From NCBI GenBank assembly GCA_037903475.1, contig JBAJFG010000301.1, forward strand, positions 744,001 to 808,000: DNA of 64,000 nt, in the 5' to 3' direction. Under the pieces are notes generated by a model. That model made no database searches. It was not told the DNA's origin and saw only the letters and a list, made by a program, of their open reading frames with translations. This DNA comes from Ancylostoma caninum. Taxonomy: Eukaryota; Nematoda; Chromadorea; Rhabditida; Ancylostomatidae. Position 1 is the first letter of the stretch, and each line of letters opens with the position of its first letter. Both the position numbers and the translations under genes were made by a program. Positions 24,300 to 35,310 of the stretch are shown piece after piece.

Positions 24300-27200
24300 T
24301 GCGGTTCTATCCGTCCTGATGACAATGGAAGCTAAATCAACGGCTACAAAAAAGGACAATAAGAAAGCTCTTGAATCATCGCTGACTAAGGAGTTACACG
24401 AGAAAATCAAAATGATGCATGATTCTAAGCGTGTTCCGGAAGACGTGAAGGACGTTATAGTCGCGATCACGGAGGAGCTCAATCGTTTTCGCACTGAAAA
24501 CATAGAGTTGCGTCGTGAAGGTTCTGATTTTCGTAATACGCTTTCCTCAACTAACACTCACGAAACTGCTCGACCGCCAGCCTTTGATGTTATTAGCACA
24601 ATTCACGTACCAGTAATCGTAGCAATGATCTTTCTTTCCATGAAGCAGAAAGACTTCGATCTATCATTATGAGTGGCATCCCGAAGTAACATCCTCAAAT
24701 GTAAGAGAGACACTATCATGCGATTTCCAAAGTGTTTACACCATTCTAGAATTTCTTAATGTCAAATGCAACACGGTCTCTGTCCATCGTTTAGGTAAGC
24801 CAATGTTAGAGAAAAATAGACTACTGAAAGTTGTGTTGCCATCGAAAATCATCCAGAAAATTGCTGTAGAGCGGGCACCTTGATTTCGCGCTTCTTCTTT
24901 GAAAGTAGGTTTTTTTGTGAATCCCTCACGCTTGAGGAGAGGAAACGCAGAAAAGGCGCACGCTTGAATGGAACACTCGTTTCATCCGATATTGATGTAA
25001 CTTTCAAAGATGAAAGCCTGGCCCAGGCTACTTTTCAGATTCAGAAAAACTGCATAGGCCTCCATGGATTTTCACTCACTTATTGAAATGTTTGTACACA
25101 AAATTAGATCATTTTCAAAGAATGTGGATTATATTAATGGTGTTCTTTCTAACAACTTCGAATTATATGTATTTTCTGAGGCATGGCTAAAACCAGGTCA
25201 TTCTATGGCTACTATTTTGTGCAACGCTCTATCTGAATATAACATATTACGCTGTGACAGACCCAGAAAGATTAGAGGATATGCGATTATCCTTGCTCAC
25301 CAAACCTTATCTCTCTCGCTCGCGTTTTGAGAAGCTGCTGAAGACGCATACGAAATATTATACTTTGCGCCGACGTTTTCTGTGAGGGGTCTTCTTTCAG
25401 ATTGCTACTAACCTATAGAGCACACTCGTGCGATGCCACAGTGACCGAATAACTTACAAAAGTCATCAGTGACTTAGCCTCTTGTGAATCTAATATCATA
25501 GTCTTAGGTGATTTCAATTTTCCTGGGATCGATTGGCGGAGCACTAGTACATGCTCTCCATTGTGTGAAACCTCCTTCGTTGAAATGACCCCAGTAGGAA
25601 CCCACTAGGCACAGTAACATCCCAGACCTCGTGTTTAGTGGCAGTGAAGCACTCGTCAATTCGCTTAGCATACTCCTACCAACTGGATCAAGCGATCATA
25701 AGTAGTCTTTTATCCCATGTTCAAACTTGTGAAATTCAATCCTTCCCGTATTTGTAGACAACATTTTTCTATGTGCGACTATCAAAAAGTTTGTGAATAC
25801 TTAGCTAGCATTCACTGGGTCGACCTTTGAATTCAAGTCCTCGGTAAATGAAAAATATGGAAGCTTTTTAACAATAATGAATGACTCCATTAATAAGTTC
25901 GGCCCTGGAAGCTGGTAGTATCTTCCGAAGCTTCAAATCTGCCTAAGTACTTGCAAAATATGATGCAACACCGTACTTGTCTTTTCTATGAAGCTAAAAG
26001 AAGTGGGGACCGAAAGAAGTACCAACAATCAATTCTCACTTATATTTGCTGTTGATCTTAAAAGACACATCAGTTTGCTGGGAAAGAAAGTTCTCAGTTC
26101 GGGATCAAGGATTATATAAACTTCTGAAAAGTAGACGAAATGAAAGGAATCATGTAGAGCACTTACGTTCTGACGATGGAATAGTTGTTTCCAGCCTTGA
26201 AAAAGCTAATGCACACGCACAAGAGCTCTCAAAAGTTTTCCTGCAAGACAATGATGTACTTCCTCCTTGGAATCTCCCCCAATATTCTTGCTATAAAAAA
26301 CTTTTCTTGGTTTCAATCTATTCAATTATATGTGAATTAGTAACAATGTGGCAAACTCCATTTCGACTCACTTGATCTCATCCCATTCTCTTTCATCATG
26401 AACATTGCTTATGTAGTCTCAGGGCCCTTGGCATATATTTTCAATCAGTTACTTATGTATGGCCTGGTTCGATAAAGTTGGAAACATTTTTTGTAACCCC
26501 AATTCTTAAGAAACAACTCCGACACCAGTAATTATCACCCCATCAGTATAACCCTTATCTTGTGTCAAATATTTGAAAAAGTTCTTAAAAAAACACATCG
26601 TCAATCACTTTGAGATTAACCATGTAATACAAAGCTGTTAGCATGCTTTACTTCAGGAAAGTCAACTGAGACAAACATAATTGATTGCATCAATGACTCG
26701 AATGTCACCTTGGATAATAAGCTCCACTGTGGTTTTATTTATTTCGACTTTGCGAAAGCATTTGATAAGGTATCTCACAAGAAACCTATTCACAAAATGA
26801 GTTCCCTTGGGATCCATCCTATTCTTATAAAATGGTTAACCGAGTTCATAACAGGCAGAACGTTCCAAGTTAAAATTGATTCAACTTTCTCGAACACTTG
26901 TGAAATGATCAGCGATGTATCCCAAGGAAGAGTCTTTCTCTCATTCTCATTAACATTTACACTTCTGACATCCCTTCTCTCTTTCTGAATCTATATGTAA
27001 AGTGTTGTATGTACGCAGAAGATATTAAAATTCATAAGCAAATTTCCTCACTTGATGATGCACATCAGCTACAACTTGTTATTCAGAAAGTGGTCAAGTG
27101 AGCGGATTTGTGGCCGTTACTTTTGTCTACGACTAAGACGCTTTTTATGCGTCTTAGCCCGATCGACTCATCAATGCATCATTACTACCTCAGCATTCCT

Positions 27201-27591
27201 ATCCCTGCAGTCACTTCCATTAGAGATGAGGCAAAGTCAACTTCTCTGAACATTGTGCGAACATTTGTAAGAGGGCTAATATGCATATTTTTCTTATCTT
27301 CAAAGCCCTATCTACATCTGACAAATCTGTTCTAATAGAAGCATATAAAACGTACGTAAGACCAATACTTGAACCTGGCACAACAATTTTTTACCCATTT
27401 AAGAAGAAAGAGATCTATGCAATTGAAAAACTTCAGAATAATTTCACTCGCAAGTTAATGATACGCATACGAGGATTGAACTACGTTAACATATAAAGAG
27501 CCAGAATGAGAAACGTTACTTCAAACTATTTCGTTAGAAACAAACAAATTATTCGACGTATGTATGATTCGCAAGCTTCTGTATTCTCCTA
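24300..27591 (+). mobile_element. CR1-type LINE, decayed, 5' and central part
   Basis: Plus strand. ORF1-like part: MTMEAKSTATKKDNKKA start (24319) followed by a charged coiled-coil-like stretch, then SVHRLGKP / LLKVVLPS / NPSLTLEERKRRKGA (24780-24960), the nucleic-acid-binding region usual for this clade. Endonuclease: VFSEAWLKPG (about 25170) and IVLGDFNFPGIDWR (about 25500). Reverse transcriptase: YFDFAKAFDKVSH (about 26740), DVSQGRVF (about 26915), and YAED in place of YADD (about 27015), then ILEPGTTIFYPFKKKE (27370). Multiple stops and frameshifts make it inactive. It is split by mariner 3. Confidence 0.85.
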
Positions 27592-28824
27592 CAGGGGTAT
27601 CAAAAAGTTTCCGACCTGAACCACTTTCATATTAGCTATCGCAGCGAACATGCATCCCCCAAAGACCAAAACACTCGTCATCTTGTCATTTTATTGAACT
27701 TACCCTATTTTATAAGATTTTTTATCAGCCGAGTATAAACACTCAACGTAGACTCCTTTTCGTTATTTGTTTTTTTACCCTGAAGTGCCGTTTCAGATTT
27801 TCTCACGGATTCTAGTATTCCCTGGACCCCCTTTACAAACTTGCCGAATTAGCGAAGTGCATTCGCATTGTCATGAAGCAATACAATTTTGTGAAAAGTG
27901 GTGTCTCATTGAAGAGCCTGGCCTCCGTGGTTGAATTTCTGCAGTCATTTTTCTTGAATCTTTTCCGAAAGGGGTGGACCAAAGTAGCGTTGTAACAATG
28001 CACTTCGTTGAGATTTACATGCAGGTGGTTAGGTGACAAAATCTTCTCTCTATCGCACAAAACTTTGGGCAAGACATTTTCACCCCGCTTCCGTGTTCGA
28101 TCGCACTGTTCTCAGAGATCTGCCCGTTCCGACCCAACTAAGCGCTTGGGACTTCAAATCTGGGCAGTGAATTTGCACTTATCGGCAGTCAAGATACTAC
28201 AGAATGCCCTTTCCGCTTTCTACAAAACTCCCAAAAATCTTCTTTGAATATTCACCTGGAATTTTCTTGTTGAACGCCGAAAAGGTTTTAGAGTCTCAAT
28301 GCTCTGCAAAGGTTAAAATTCTTAGACGGTAGCCTAAAAAAATCCAAAGGAAGTTTTGAATAGCTCAGGTCCTTGCAACTTACTGCACCTAAAGCCTGTC
28401 TGCGACGCTTAGTGATTTTTTCTACAGCGGCAGTAATTTGTCTTCGTCTTGTCTCTGCTTGTTGATCAGAGGTCACTCGGTTTCTGACCGATTGTCACTC
28501 CACTAGAAATATTGAGTTCCGAAATTTTATGTGGGAATGCCAGAAAACTTTCTCTTCGTTTAGAATTCAGGGGTGGATTCAGATTTCGTTCAATAAATTT
28601 CGTTTAAAAACAAAAACTCGTCGGTTGCTTCTAGTTTGTTACACATTTTTTGAGCGATAACCATACGTTGGCTTGAATAAAAAATTCTTATTCCCGGGAA
28701 ATTTAACGAAATCTCATGAGAGTTTGCAAATTGAAATGAGAGGCTTCACCCTGCATGGCGCTCTTAAAGCAGTACAGAAATATAGAACAGGCAGGCGGAG
28801 GCCGAAAACTTTTTGATACCCCTG
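27592..28824. mobile_element. mariner/Tc1 element 3, inserted in the LINE
   Basis: A 1233-bp element with inverted ends CAGGGGTATCAAAAAGTTTC / complement and TA duplications (27590-27591 and 28825-28826). The ends differ from elements 1, 2 and 4. A minus-strand fragment KIVLLHDNA near 27870-27895 resembles the HDNA catalytic region of mariner transposase, implying minus orientation, but the frame is broken. LINE coding resumes right after it. Confidence 0.85.
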
Positions 28825-29139
28825 TAAAACTCATACCAATCCTGATCTGTTCAAAAATGTAACCTCTAGAACTAGAGGTGGTGACCAAAAATTATTTACC
28901 CGCATGTTAAAACTACGCTTAGATGTAATTGCTTCTCTGTTAGAGCTGTGGCGGCATACGTAAAATTAACGAAGCATATCATAGCCACACCATCCTTCTG
29001 CCAGTTCAAGCGTATTGGGTCTACAAAACAATTCAAGCCATAAATGATTTGAAATTGTGTTCTTCCCCAGAATTTGTCTGTGTTCCTTCAACTCTCACAC
29101 GTTTTATTTAAGAAACATAATAAATGAATGAATGAAATC
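28825..29139 (+). mobile_element. CR1-type LINE, 3' end
   Basis: Continues the LINE: NPDLFKNVTSRTRGGD then the closing region seen in CR1-type elements, ending in a short (AATG)n tail at about 29119-29139. The tail touches the start codon of the ASP-related copy D. Confidence 0.75.
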
Positions 29140-29912
29140 ATGTTCTCTTTTGCCGTACTCCTGGTGGTGAGCGAAGCAACACCATCTTTCAGCTTCATGT
29201 ATCACCTCGGTGTCGGAGATCAGTTTGTGCCACCTCACAGAACCACATTTTTTTCAGTTCCTCAGCATTCTTTCGATGACAGCCTGGAAGAGCAAAGTAA
29301 CTAGTTCTTCATATGGAGATCCAACTAATGTCTTGGAACCCTTGGAGAAGACAACTTCGAAGAATCTGTCGCGCAAGCAAGGGGTTCGTGCCAGGCCAGC
29401 AATCTTTCATAGAAGCTGTCGAGAGCCTGCCTTCTTCATACTAAGCTAATACTCTCTTATGAAAAAATTTCAGTCCTATGACTGCGACATGGACCCGTAA
29501 TCTGCTCCTATTGGATGACGCGGAAATGGATTCCCAGGAGGAATCCGTTTTCAAAACGAATGAACTTGTAACCTGAATGGAGGCATGTCTGTCAAAATCC
29601 AGATTTGAAACATATTTCTAAGCAGACTGATCCAATAATTCAGTGATGTTTATTATACGTGCTTAATTTGAACGACTGTACTCCGGAGACTGATACCTAA
29701 ATATCTTGCCTACTTCCTGGAACTTCGGAACTCTCACCTTTTACTGGCCTCCAAAAGTTACTACGAGAACTAAGGTAAATATCCTATCTAAGAAAGATTT
29801 ATTTACACATGGAAGGCCCAGTGAAGTTCAGCTGCAGTGTCGAACTGGATCAGGATCAGGATGCCAGGAAACAGACTTCCACCTTCAAGATTGCATGTCT
29901 GTTCAACTGAAT
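29140..29912 (+). pseudogene. ASP-related gene, broken copy D
   Basis: Exon 1 (29140-29166) reads MFSFAVLLV with donor GTGAGC, as in copies A-C. Exon 2 starts after TTTTCAG at 29258 (FLSILSMTAW) and is followed by a diverged stretch, then TTTCAG|SYDCDMD at about 29472, where a stop (CCG TAA) ends the frame; the out-of-frame remainder still reads LLLLDDAEMDSQ, matching IVLDEEEMRNE in copy C. Exon 3 was not found. The last exon near 29830-29912 reads FSCSVELDQDQDARKQTSTF then KIACLFN stop. The promoter has been replaced by the LINE tail. Confidence 0.7.
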
Positions 29913-30268
29913 TTTTGATAAGGCATTTTCTCATAAAGGATTTCTGTCATTCTATAGAGAGTATTGTATACTGCCAAGTGGTGCTTGAATTTTGCTTCCC
30001 AATGCGGCAGTGCCAAAGGCGAGGCGTGTTTTTGACACATTACGTGGGAGAAGAACATGTTCTCAGACATTTGCTGAATTGGATTCCCGTTGGATATCGG
30101 ATCTCCTCTTCTGTCATTGAGCAAACTCCTCTGCTGTCATTGAAGGAGGGTCCTCTCCTGTCATTGTCAAAATAATAATGCTGTCACCAACAACCAGGGA
30201 TTAGCATCTGTGTGTCGGTTGTCAGAGTCACTCTTCTCGTCTTGCCACACAGTCTGACGAAGGCTTCA
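29913..30268. other. Short repeats downstream of copy D
   Basis: Three diverged copies of a CCTCTNCTGTCATTGA-like unit lie at 30098-30170. No gene seen. Confidence 0.5.
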
Positions 30269-30356
30269 ATCGCTGGAGCTTGCCGGAGAATAACGGATCT
30301 GTTAAGACCCTATAGGGTCTTAACAGATCCGTTATTCTCCGGCAAGCTCCAGCGAT
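30269..30356. repeat. Perfect 88-bp palindrome
   Basis: Two 44-bp arms (30269-30312 and 30313-30356) are exact reverse complements with no spacer, centred on CCCTA|TAGGG. A third, partial copy of the right arm follows at about 30359-30396 (TTCTTAACAGATCCGTTAAT and CTCCGGCAAGCTCCAG). Confidence 0.97.
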
Positions 30357-30869
30357 AGGTTCTTAACAGATCCGTTAATCTCCGGCAAGCTCCAGAGATT
30401 GACAGACCTTACAGGTCTGTTTATAAATAAAGCCGAAAGAACTTAATACGAATGAGGCTCAGGAACAGAAGTGCGATTAATCTAACAAATGTCTCATAAT
30501 CTAGTCCTGAAGATGAGCTGAAGTTGAACTCAGAAAACCACAAGGCAATCGCTGGAGCCATCTTGCACCATGTGAGAGAAGAGTACTAGAAGAGAAGGGT
30601 ACTAGTGCTTGCTGCTCAGGAAAGAAAAATGCTTTCCCCCGCCGATGTGATGCAGCTCTCTTGTCATGGTATTGCAAAATCTCTGCTGTATATGACACTG
30701 TGGACACTGGGTGCTCCTCTTTTCTGGCTCAGAGCGAAGGCGTTGGGTGTTTGAATTATCTTTTAATTTGAACAACCCTTTGACAAGCTTACCATTAATT
30801 GTATTTTGCTGTGAAACACCGCGAAATATGTGCAATGCTTAAGATAATGCATTGTAAGGCATTCAGATC

Positions 30870-31670
30870 GTGTGCTGATTGGAGTCTCAGCTCTCTAGTT
30901 ATCTCATTCACATTTCAATAAGAATTATCCCTATCTACTTATCAGCCATAAATATGAATTCAAGTTGTTGTTCACCTCTTGAGTTACATACAGCTGCACT
31001 TTAGGAAAACGTTTTTTCTTGCGGGTACCATTCGGTATCGTCCTGGGGTCAGACGACTCAGTTGCGATTCCGCCTCTATGAGAACTGTAAAATATGTAGA
31101 AGTCGCACCTTCGTTGTAGTAGTTTCTCAAACAATTCGTGAACGGTGGAACATGTCTCTTCTTCAGAGCTGTCCATAGGGCTAGAAAATCGCCTCTGTTT
31201 AAAAAACATCCTACATCAAAACTAGTCATTAAGGCGCGATTCAAAGAAGGAAGGAAGGTTCTTGATATGGCTGTTACACGGCTTCCTATCCATATCAAGA
31301 AGCTGCATTGAGGTAGCTGAAGGTCAAGTAAAACATAATGACTGATTTAGAGGTCAACAGCCGTCAGAACGCAGCTTCCTCTAGGAAGGGACAGAGTGTT
31401 GGATGCATTCATCCATAATCAATAATGCACCATAAGCACAATCCGTTCCAAATTCCAGTTTGCATTGCACCAATCCATTTATGTGAAAGTTGTCATATGC
31501 GGAAGTGAAATAAATTAGATTTGGTTCCTGTTCATTAAATGACAAGTTCCAGTTCAATTGGGACAAATATATGCCTTCATAGATACCTGTATAAAAAAAC
31601 AAGAGAAAAATTGGAGCTACCCTTTTGGCAATCCTCATTCCAGTTTGGCTTATTTCATAGCGCGCAACAA
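30870..31670. repeat. Direct repeat R2 (partner R1 at 7835-9190)
   Basis: Same-strand copy of R1 lacking the roughly 600-bp central block. Overlapping minus-strand frames (30931-31209, 30984-31298) are both open but neither is preferentially conserved against R1, so coding status is unresolved. Confidence 0.7.
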
Positions 31671-33720
31671 TTTTTAGACATTAATAACGAATAATTTACT
31701 GAAAACAAAAGTGAACGAGAATTTCATTTCTTAATGCCAGTAAAATTTCCCCGTCATCCGCAAAGTTGGGTCTGGTCGACGGCCAGTAGAAAGGTGTTCA
31801 TCTAGAGGATGGCTGGAGATTAGCACGCCAAGGAAACAGAATGTGTTCTGGAGCATAGATGGTTCTTAGAGACTGGATTTGCTTATGATAGCTGATGAGT
31901 GATAAGATGAGAGAACTTATCTTGTCTTGACCTTCTTGTCTTGACCAACAGTCGTTGGAGATTCTCACATTTCACCGACACTTCTTCGTCATCAAACAAT
32001 AGGAATGTATCAAGCCTCGCATTTGTGACCTTTCCTGTCGGCGGAAAGCTTTCTCACTAATTCTTGAGGAAATTTTACAAGCAATCACGCTTTTGAGCAG
32101 AAAATTCATTTTTAAATAGATTCTTTTACCTTATATGTTATGCAGTACTTTTGTGTCGGTCCTCAAAATTGTCAGATTCTTTTTTTGCATCTCCAGAAAT
32201 GAACGATATACGCAAAAAAAAACACAAAACTATTACGCAACCTCAGTACTATGCTATGGCTTACCTAAAAGCGAAGGTGTCTTCGAATCTACTCGGCGTC
32301 GACTTCTTGTGTGTAACTGCTCCTATCAATGGATGCCAATATATGCTATTATTATATACTATTCAGTACAAATTCTGCGATGTAGTCGGAGAATTTCTAA
32401 AACTGTTCGTGTACTGACGCGTAGGGTTCTAGGCTCCTACCTTCACACCAGTTGGTAGCGTGGAGGGATCTGATCCGTTAGACGGTGGTTCAATGATAAT
32501 AGCAAGATTCATCTGCGATTTTATCCAAAAGAGCTCGCTATGAGCTACGAAAACAGGAATAATGTGGGAGGGCGGTCGGCAATTGATCGCACATCTGGGA
32601 CTTTTAGAGCGTCCTGGTGCAAATACCAGGACAGTTGGTGAAGACGAAAACCTATAAGCTTCCTCATTTTATAACGGAATGTGCATTGAATAGCGTAATG
32701 GAATGGGAGCGTATGCGTAAAAACGTTCGAGTTTGAGCGATTGCAATGAGAGCATCACTGTAATCCGATGTTGCGCAATCTGTTTCAGAGGAAATGCAGT
32801 GTTTTTCACTCTCTCAAGCGGTTGAAAATAATACAAATTAATACCGTTCCACGATAATGGAGTAGTGTGTCCCCGACATCGCTTGATGAACTACACATCT
32901 TAATTATGGAAATCGTAGTGTGTCAATTTGGTTCATTTCTGTTTTCTGATAGACTGAGTACCGTTTCCGCCACGAAATGCGCAAAACTAGACCGATTGAA
33001 ATCAATGCTATGATAATCTTTACCACAGTTGCTCGTATCTCAGAACTGCTCTAAGCAATTACCTGTGAATGAATGAAGGTGGCATACAATGAGAAGTTTT
33101 CGTGAGGTACCTTCCGTGATTCAAACCGGCTCGTAACCCTCACGGAATACTTTACAGCGATCATCGCAATCGCTAACCTCAAAGTTTTCGGACAAATGCT
33201 CCTATTCCACAGTGTTCTTCAATGTACTAATGCCTGTTCTGTGGGTAGAGTTATGGTTTTTGCTTCGATCAGCGATAACTATGATGTTCTAACATTTTAC
33301 TGTGGAATTTGAATTGAATAGCGTTTTGGCATCCATCCGCAGTAGCAGATGTACTCAAGCGGTTCGAGAAGTGGTCACGACGACGATGCGCTGTTAACCA
33401 TGTCATTAGGGTGGCAGGGGGATGCTAAGATTGCATGATCAACTCAAGTTGATTGCATCGATGTCCGGAGGTGCAGAAAATGTGATATAATTGAGTTTCG
33501 GTTTTGAAATCCGAAACTATCCTAGTGAGAAGATGTGTTTACCGATGCATTTTTTTGAGACTGCTTGATGCTACAGTTTCCTGGAGACTGATAAGGCTTT
33601 GAAAAAAAAAACCGGAAGTGATGTACTCGCATGTGGCATGTATGTGTTTTTTTTGACACAGACTGTGGTTCATTCAACTATAGGCATGTGCCTGATGCTA
33701 TGCGAATTCAAGGCTGATTA
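31671..33720. other. No gene seen
   Basis: AT-rich sequence. The open frames at 32135-32458 and 32151-32417 overlap each other in different frames and have no recognisable domain. No RNA gene found. Confidence 0.4.
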
Positions 33721-33759
33721 TTTGTGTATCACTTGAAATGGATAGTTATGCCACGTTGC

Positions 33760-33990
33760 TGCACCCATCCGGAGCCGCGGCCGCGCGCGGCGCCGTTGTC
33801 CGAGTTTCCCGCCGCGCGGCGAGCCTCGATCGCGCTCGTGGTAGGGGCCTTCGATCGAACGCGTTGCGACCACGCCCCTTTGCTTGAGCCTGCACGGCTG
33901 TCACTTGGTGGATGCGCAAGCTGTGAATATCCGCGAGGCATCGTTAGCCACGCGGATATTCACACCTTTTTTAGCTGAGCCCAAACGCGC
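33760..33990. other. GC-rich island with a hairpin
   Basis: An abrupt GC-rich block (33770-33900 is dominated by CG-rich words such as GCGGCCGCGCGCGGCGCC) in otherwise AT-rich DNA. It ends in a 14-bp perfect stem TGTGAATATCCGCG (33922-33935) / CGCGGATATTCACA (33951-33964) with a 15-nt loop and a T-run right after. Open frames exist on both strands, as expected from base composition. Confidence 0.6.
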
Positions 33991-34307
33991 GCCCTCCGTG
34001 TATTCTATGTTTATATCTTTATTCCGGCCACCTACACAAATTAACGGTGAGTCATGAACAACTGACGCCACATCCTGAACATCCTTTCTAGTTTCCCGCC
34101 GCTTCCATCCAAAACCAGGAAATAGTTTCAGCAATATTAAACGTGGCGGTACATTAATCGGATGAAAATCCCAGTACTGTCATCAATTATGTCTAAGCGA
34201 GCGATCTTCACTTGTTTATGCAGGTGGAGCTGTGGAGCTGTCAATTTCAACAGAATGAACCAGTTGCGAATACACTAATGAATGGAAGCATCATGAGCTC
34301 AGGCGTC

Positions 34308-34314
34308 TATAAAG
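34308..34314 (+). promoter_or_regulatory. TATA box of ASP-related gene C
   Basis: TATAAAG, 46 bp upstream of the start codon at 34354; similar position to the boxes of copies A and B. Confidence 0.5.
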
Positions 34315-34353
34315 TGATGGTTGTCGCGGTTGTCCGTACAAGCGTTCACCACG

Positions 34354-35202
34354 ATGTTCACTGCTGGTCTGCTTTTCGTGGTGAGCGAACCATCATCAAC
34401 TTTTAGATTGCTTCAGAGTCTATGGCATGATACTAATTGGTGACTTCTCTATAGAATAATATTTTTGCAGGTCCTCTACAACTTTGCAGCGGTGTCTGCA
34501 TCTATTCGAGGAAATTGCAAACCGTCTGGTGGAACATTCACTCATCCCGAGAAATTGTTAGATCCCTTAGTGGAAGGTGTTCAGAAGAGAGTACCGAGCC
34601 ATCCGGTTGGTTTTAGAGCAAGATACTCTACGTTAACATTGTTTGTAGAGATGGATTCATAAGCAAAGAAAATCGACAGTTGATAACAACACTGTTTCAA
34701 GTCATACGATTGCGAAAAGGAAAGGGCAGCCTATACAAAAATTGTTCTCGATGAAGAAGAAATGCGAAACGAGTACCCGGGTGTCACTTTCACCAAGGAT
34801 TTGACCTATAAAACGTATGAATTCATAGCATAAGTAGAGACGTACATCTCCAGAGCATTTGTGAAAAGCGTTTTCCACTAGACTTTGACCAGATTCTTGG
34901 AGAGTTTTATATGTACTTATCTCTTTAGGGAAAAAGAGGGGCATTCTGCAGCCAATCCGGTCGAGCTTATCGATGAGGCCCTTCAGTCTTGGTCAAAAGA
35001 TCTGCAAGAGGTATCAAATTAATCAAAACAGTATTTGTTTGGTGACAAAATTTTTTTAAAGTTATTGCTGGAATTGGAGCAACCTCCATGTTCTCCTCAT
35101 GAAAATTCTTTTAAGATCCAAGCCACTACATTTGGTTGCAACATCGACAGTGATGAAAGCGAAAAAACAACCACATACACGATCGGCTGTCTTTTCAACT
35201 GA
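34354..35202 (+). CDS. ASP-related (CAP-derived) secreted protein, copy C
   Basis: Five exons in compatible phase: 34354-34380, 34471-34644, 34702-34814, 34929-35010, 35116-35202, about 160 residues. The signal peptide is MFTAGLLFV followed by VLYNFAAVSA across the first intron. Further motifs are SYDCEKERAAYTKIVLDEEE, YPGVTFTKDL, EALQSWSKDL and the final FGCNIDSDESE ... YTIGCLFN stop. The second intron (34645-34701, donor TTT|GTAGAG, acceptor TTTCAAG) removes an in-frame stop that would otherwise truncate the protein at 34662; in copies A and B the matching stretch is open. One cysteine (PVC in A/B) is glycine here. A Helitron end lies 66 bp after the stop. The gene appears intact but is strongly diverged from A/B. 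Confidence 0.65.
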
Positions 35203-35267
35203 GTAGAATTATATTGATTCGATCGATTTGGATAAACTCTTCGCTAAATTAGTGCTTACATTGTATA

Positions 35268-35310
35268 CTAGACGGCATACCCGGCTTCGATGGGATATTC
35301 TACTAATCGC
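35268..35310 (-). mobile_element. Helitron 3' end fragment
   Basis: CTAGACGGCATACCCGGCTT is the complement of a Helitron 3' terminus (hairpin then CTAG) like those at 4.7, 10.7 and 37.1 kb. No matching 5' end was found downstream. Confidence 0.55.

Noticed and set aside
33724..33978. 84-residue plus-strand frame in the GC-rich island
   Set aside because: Both strands are open because of base composition; there is no domain and no splice signal.
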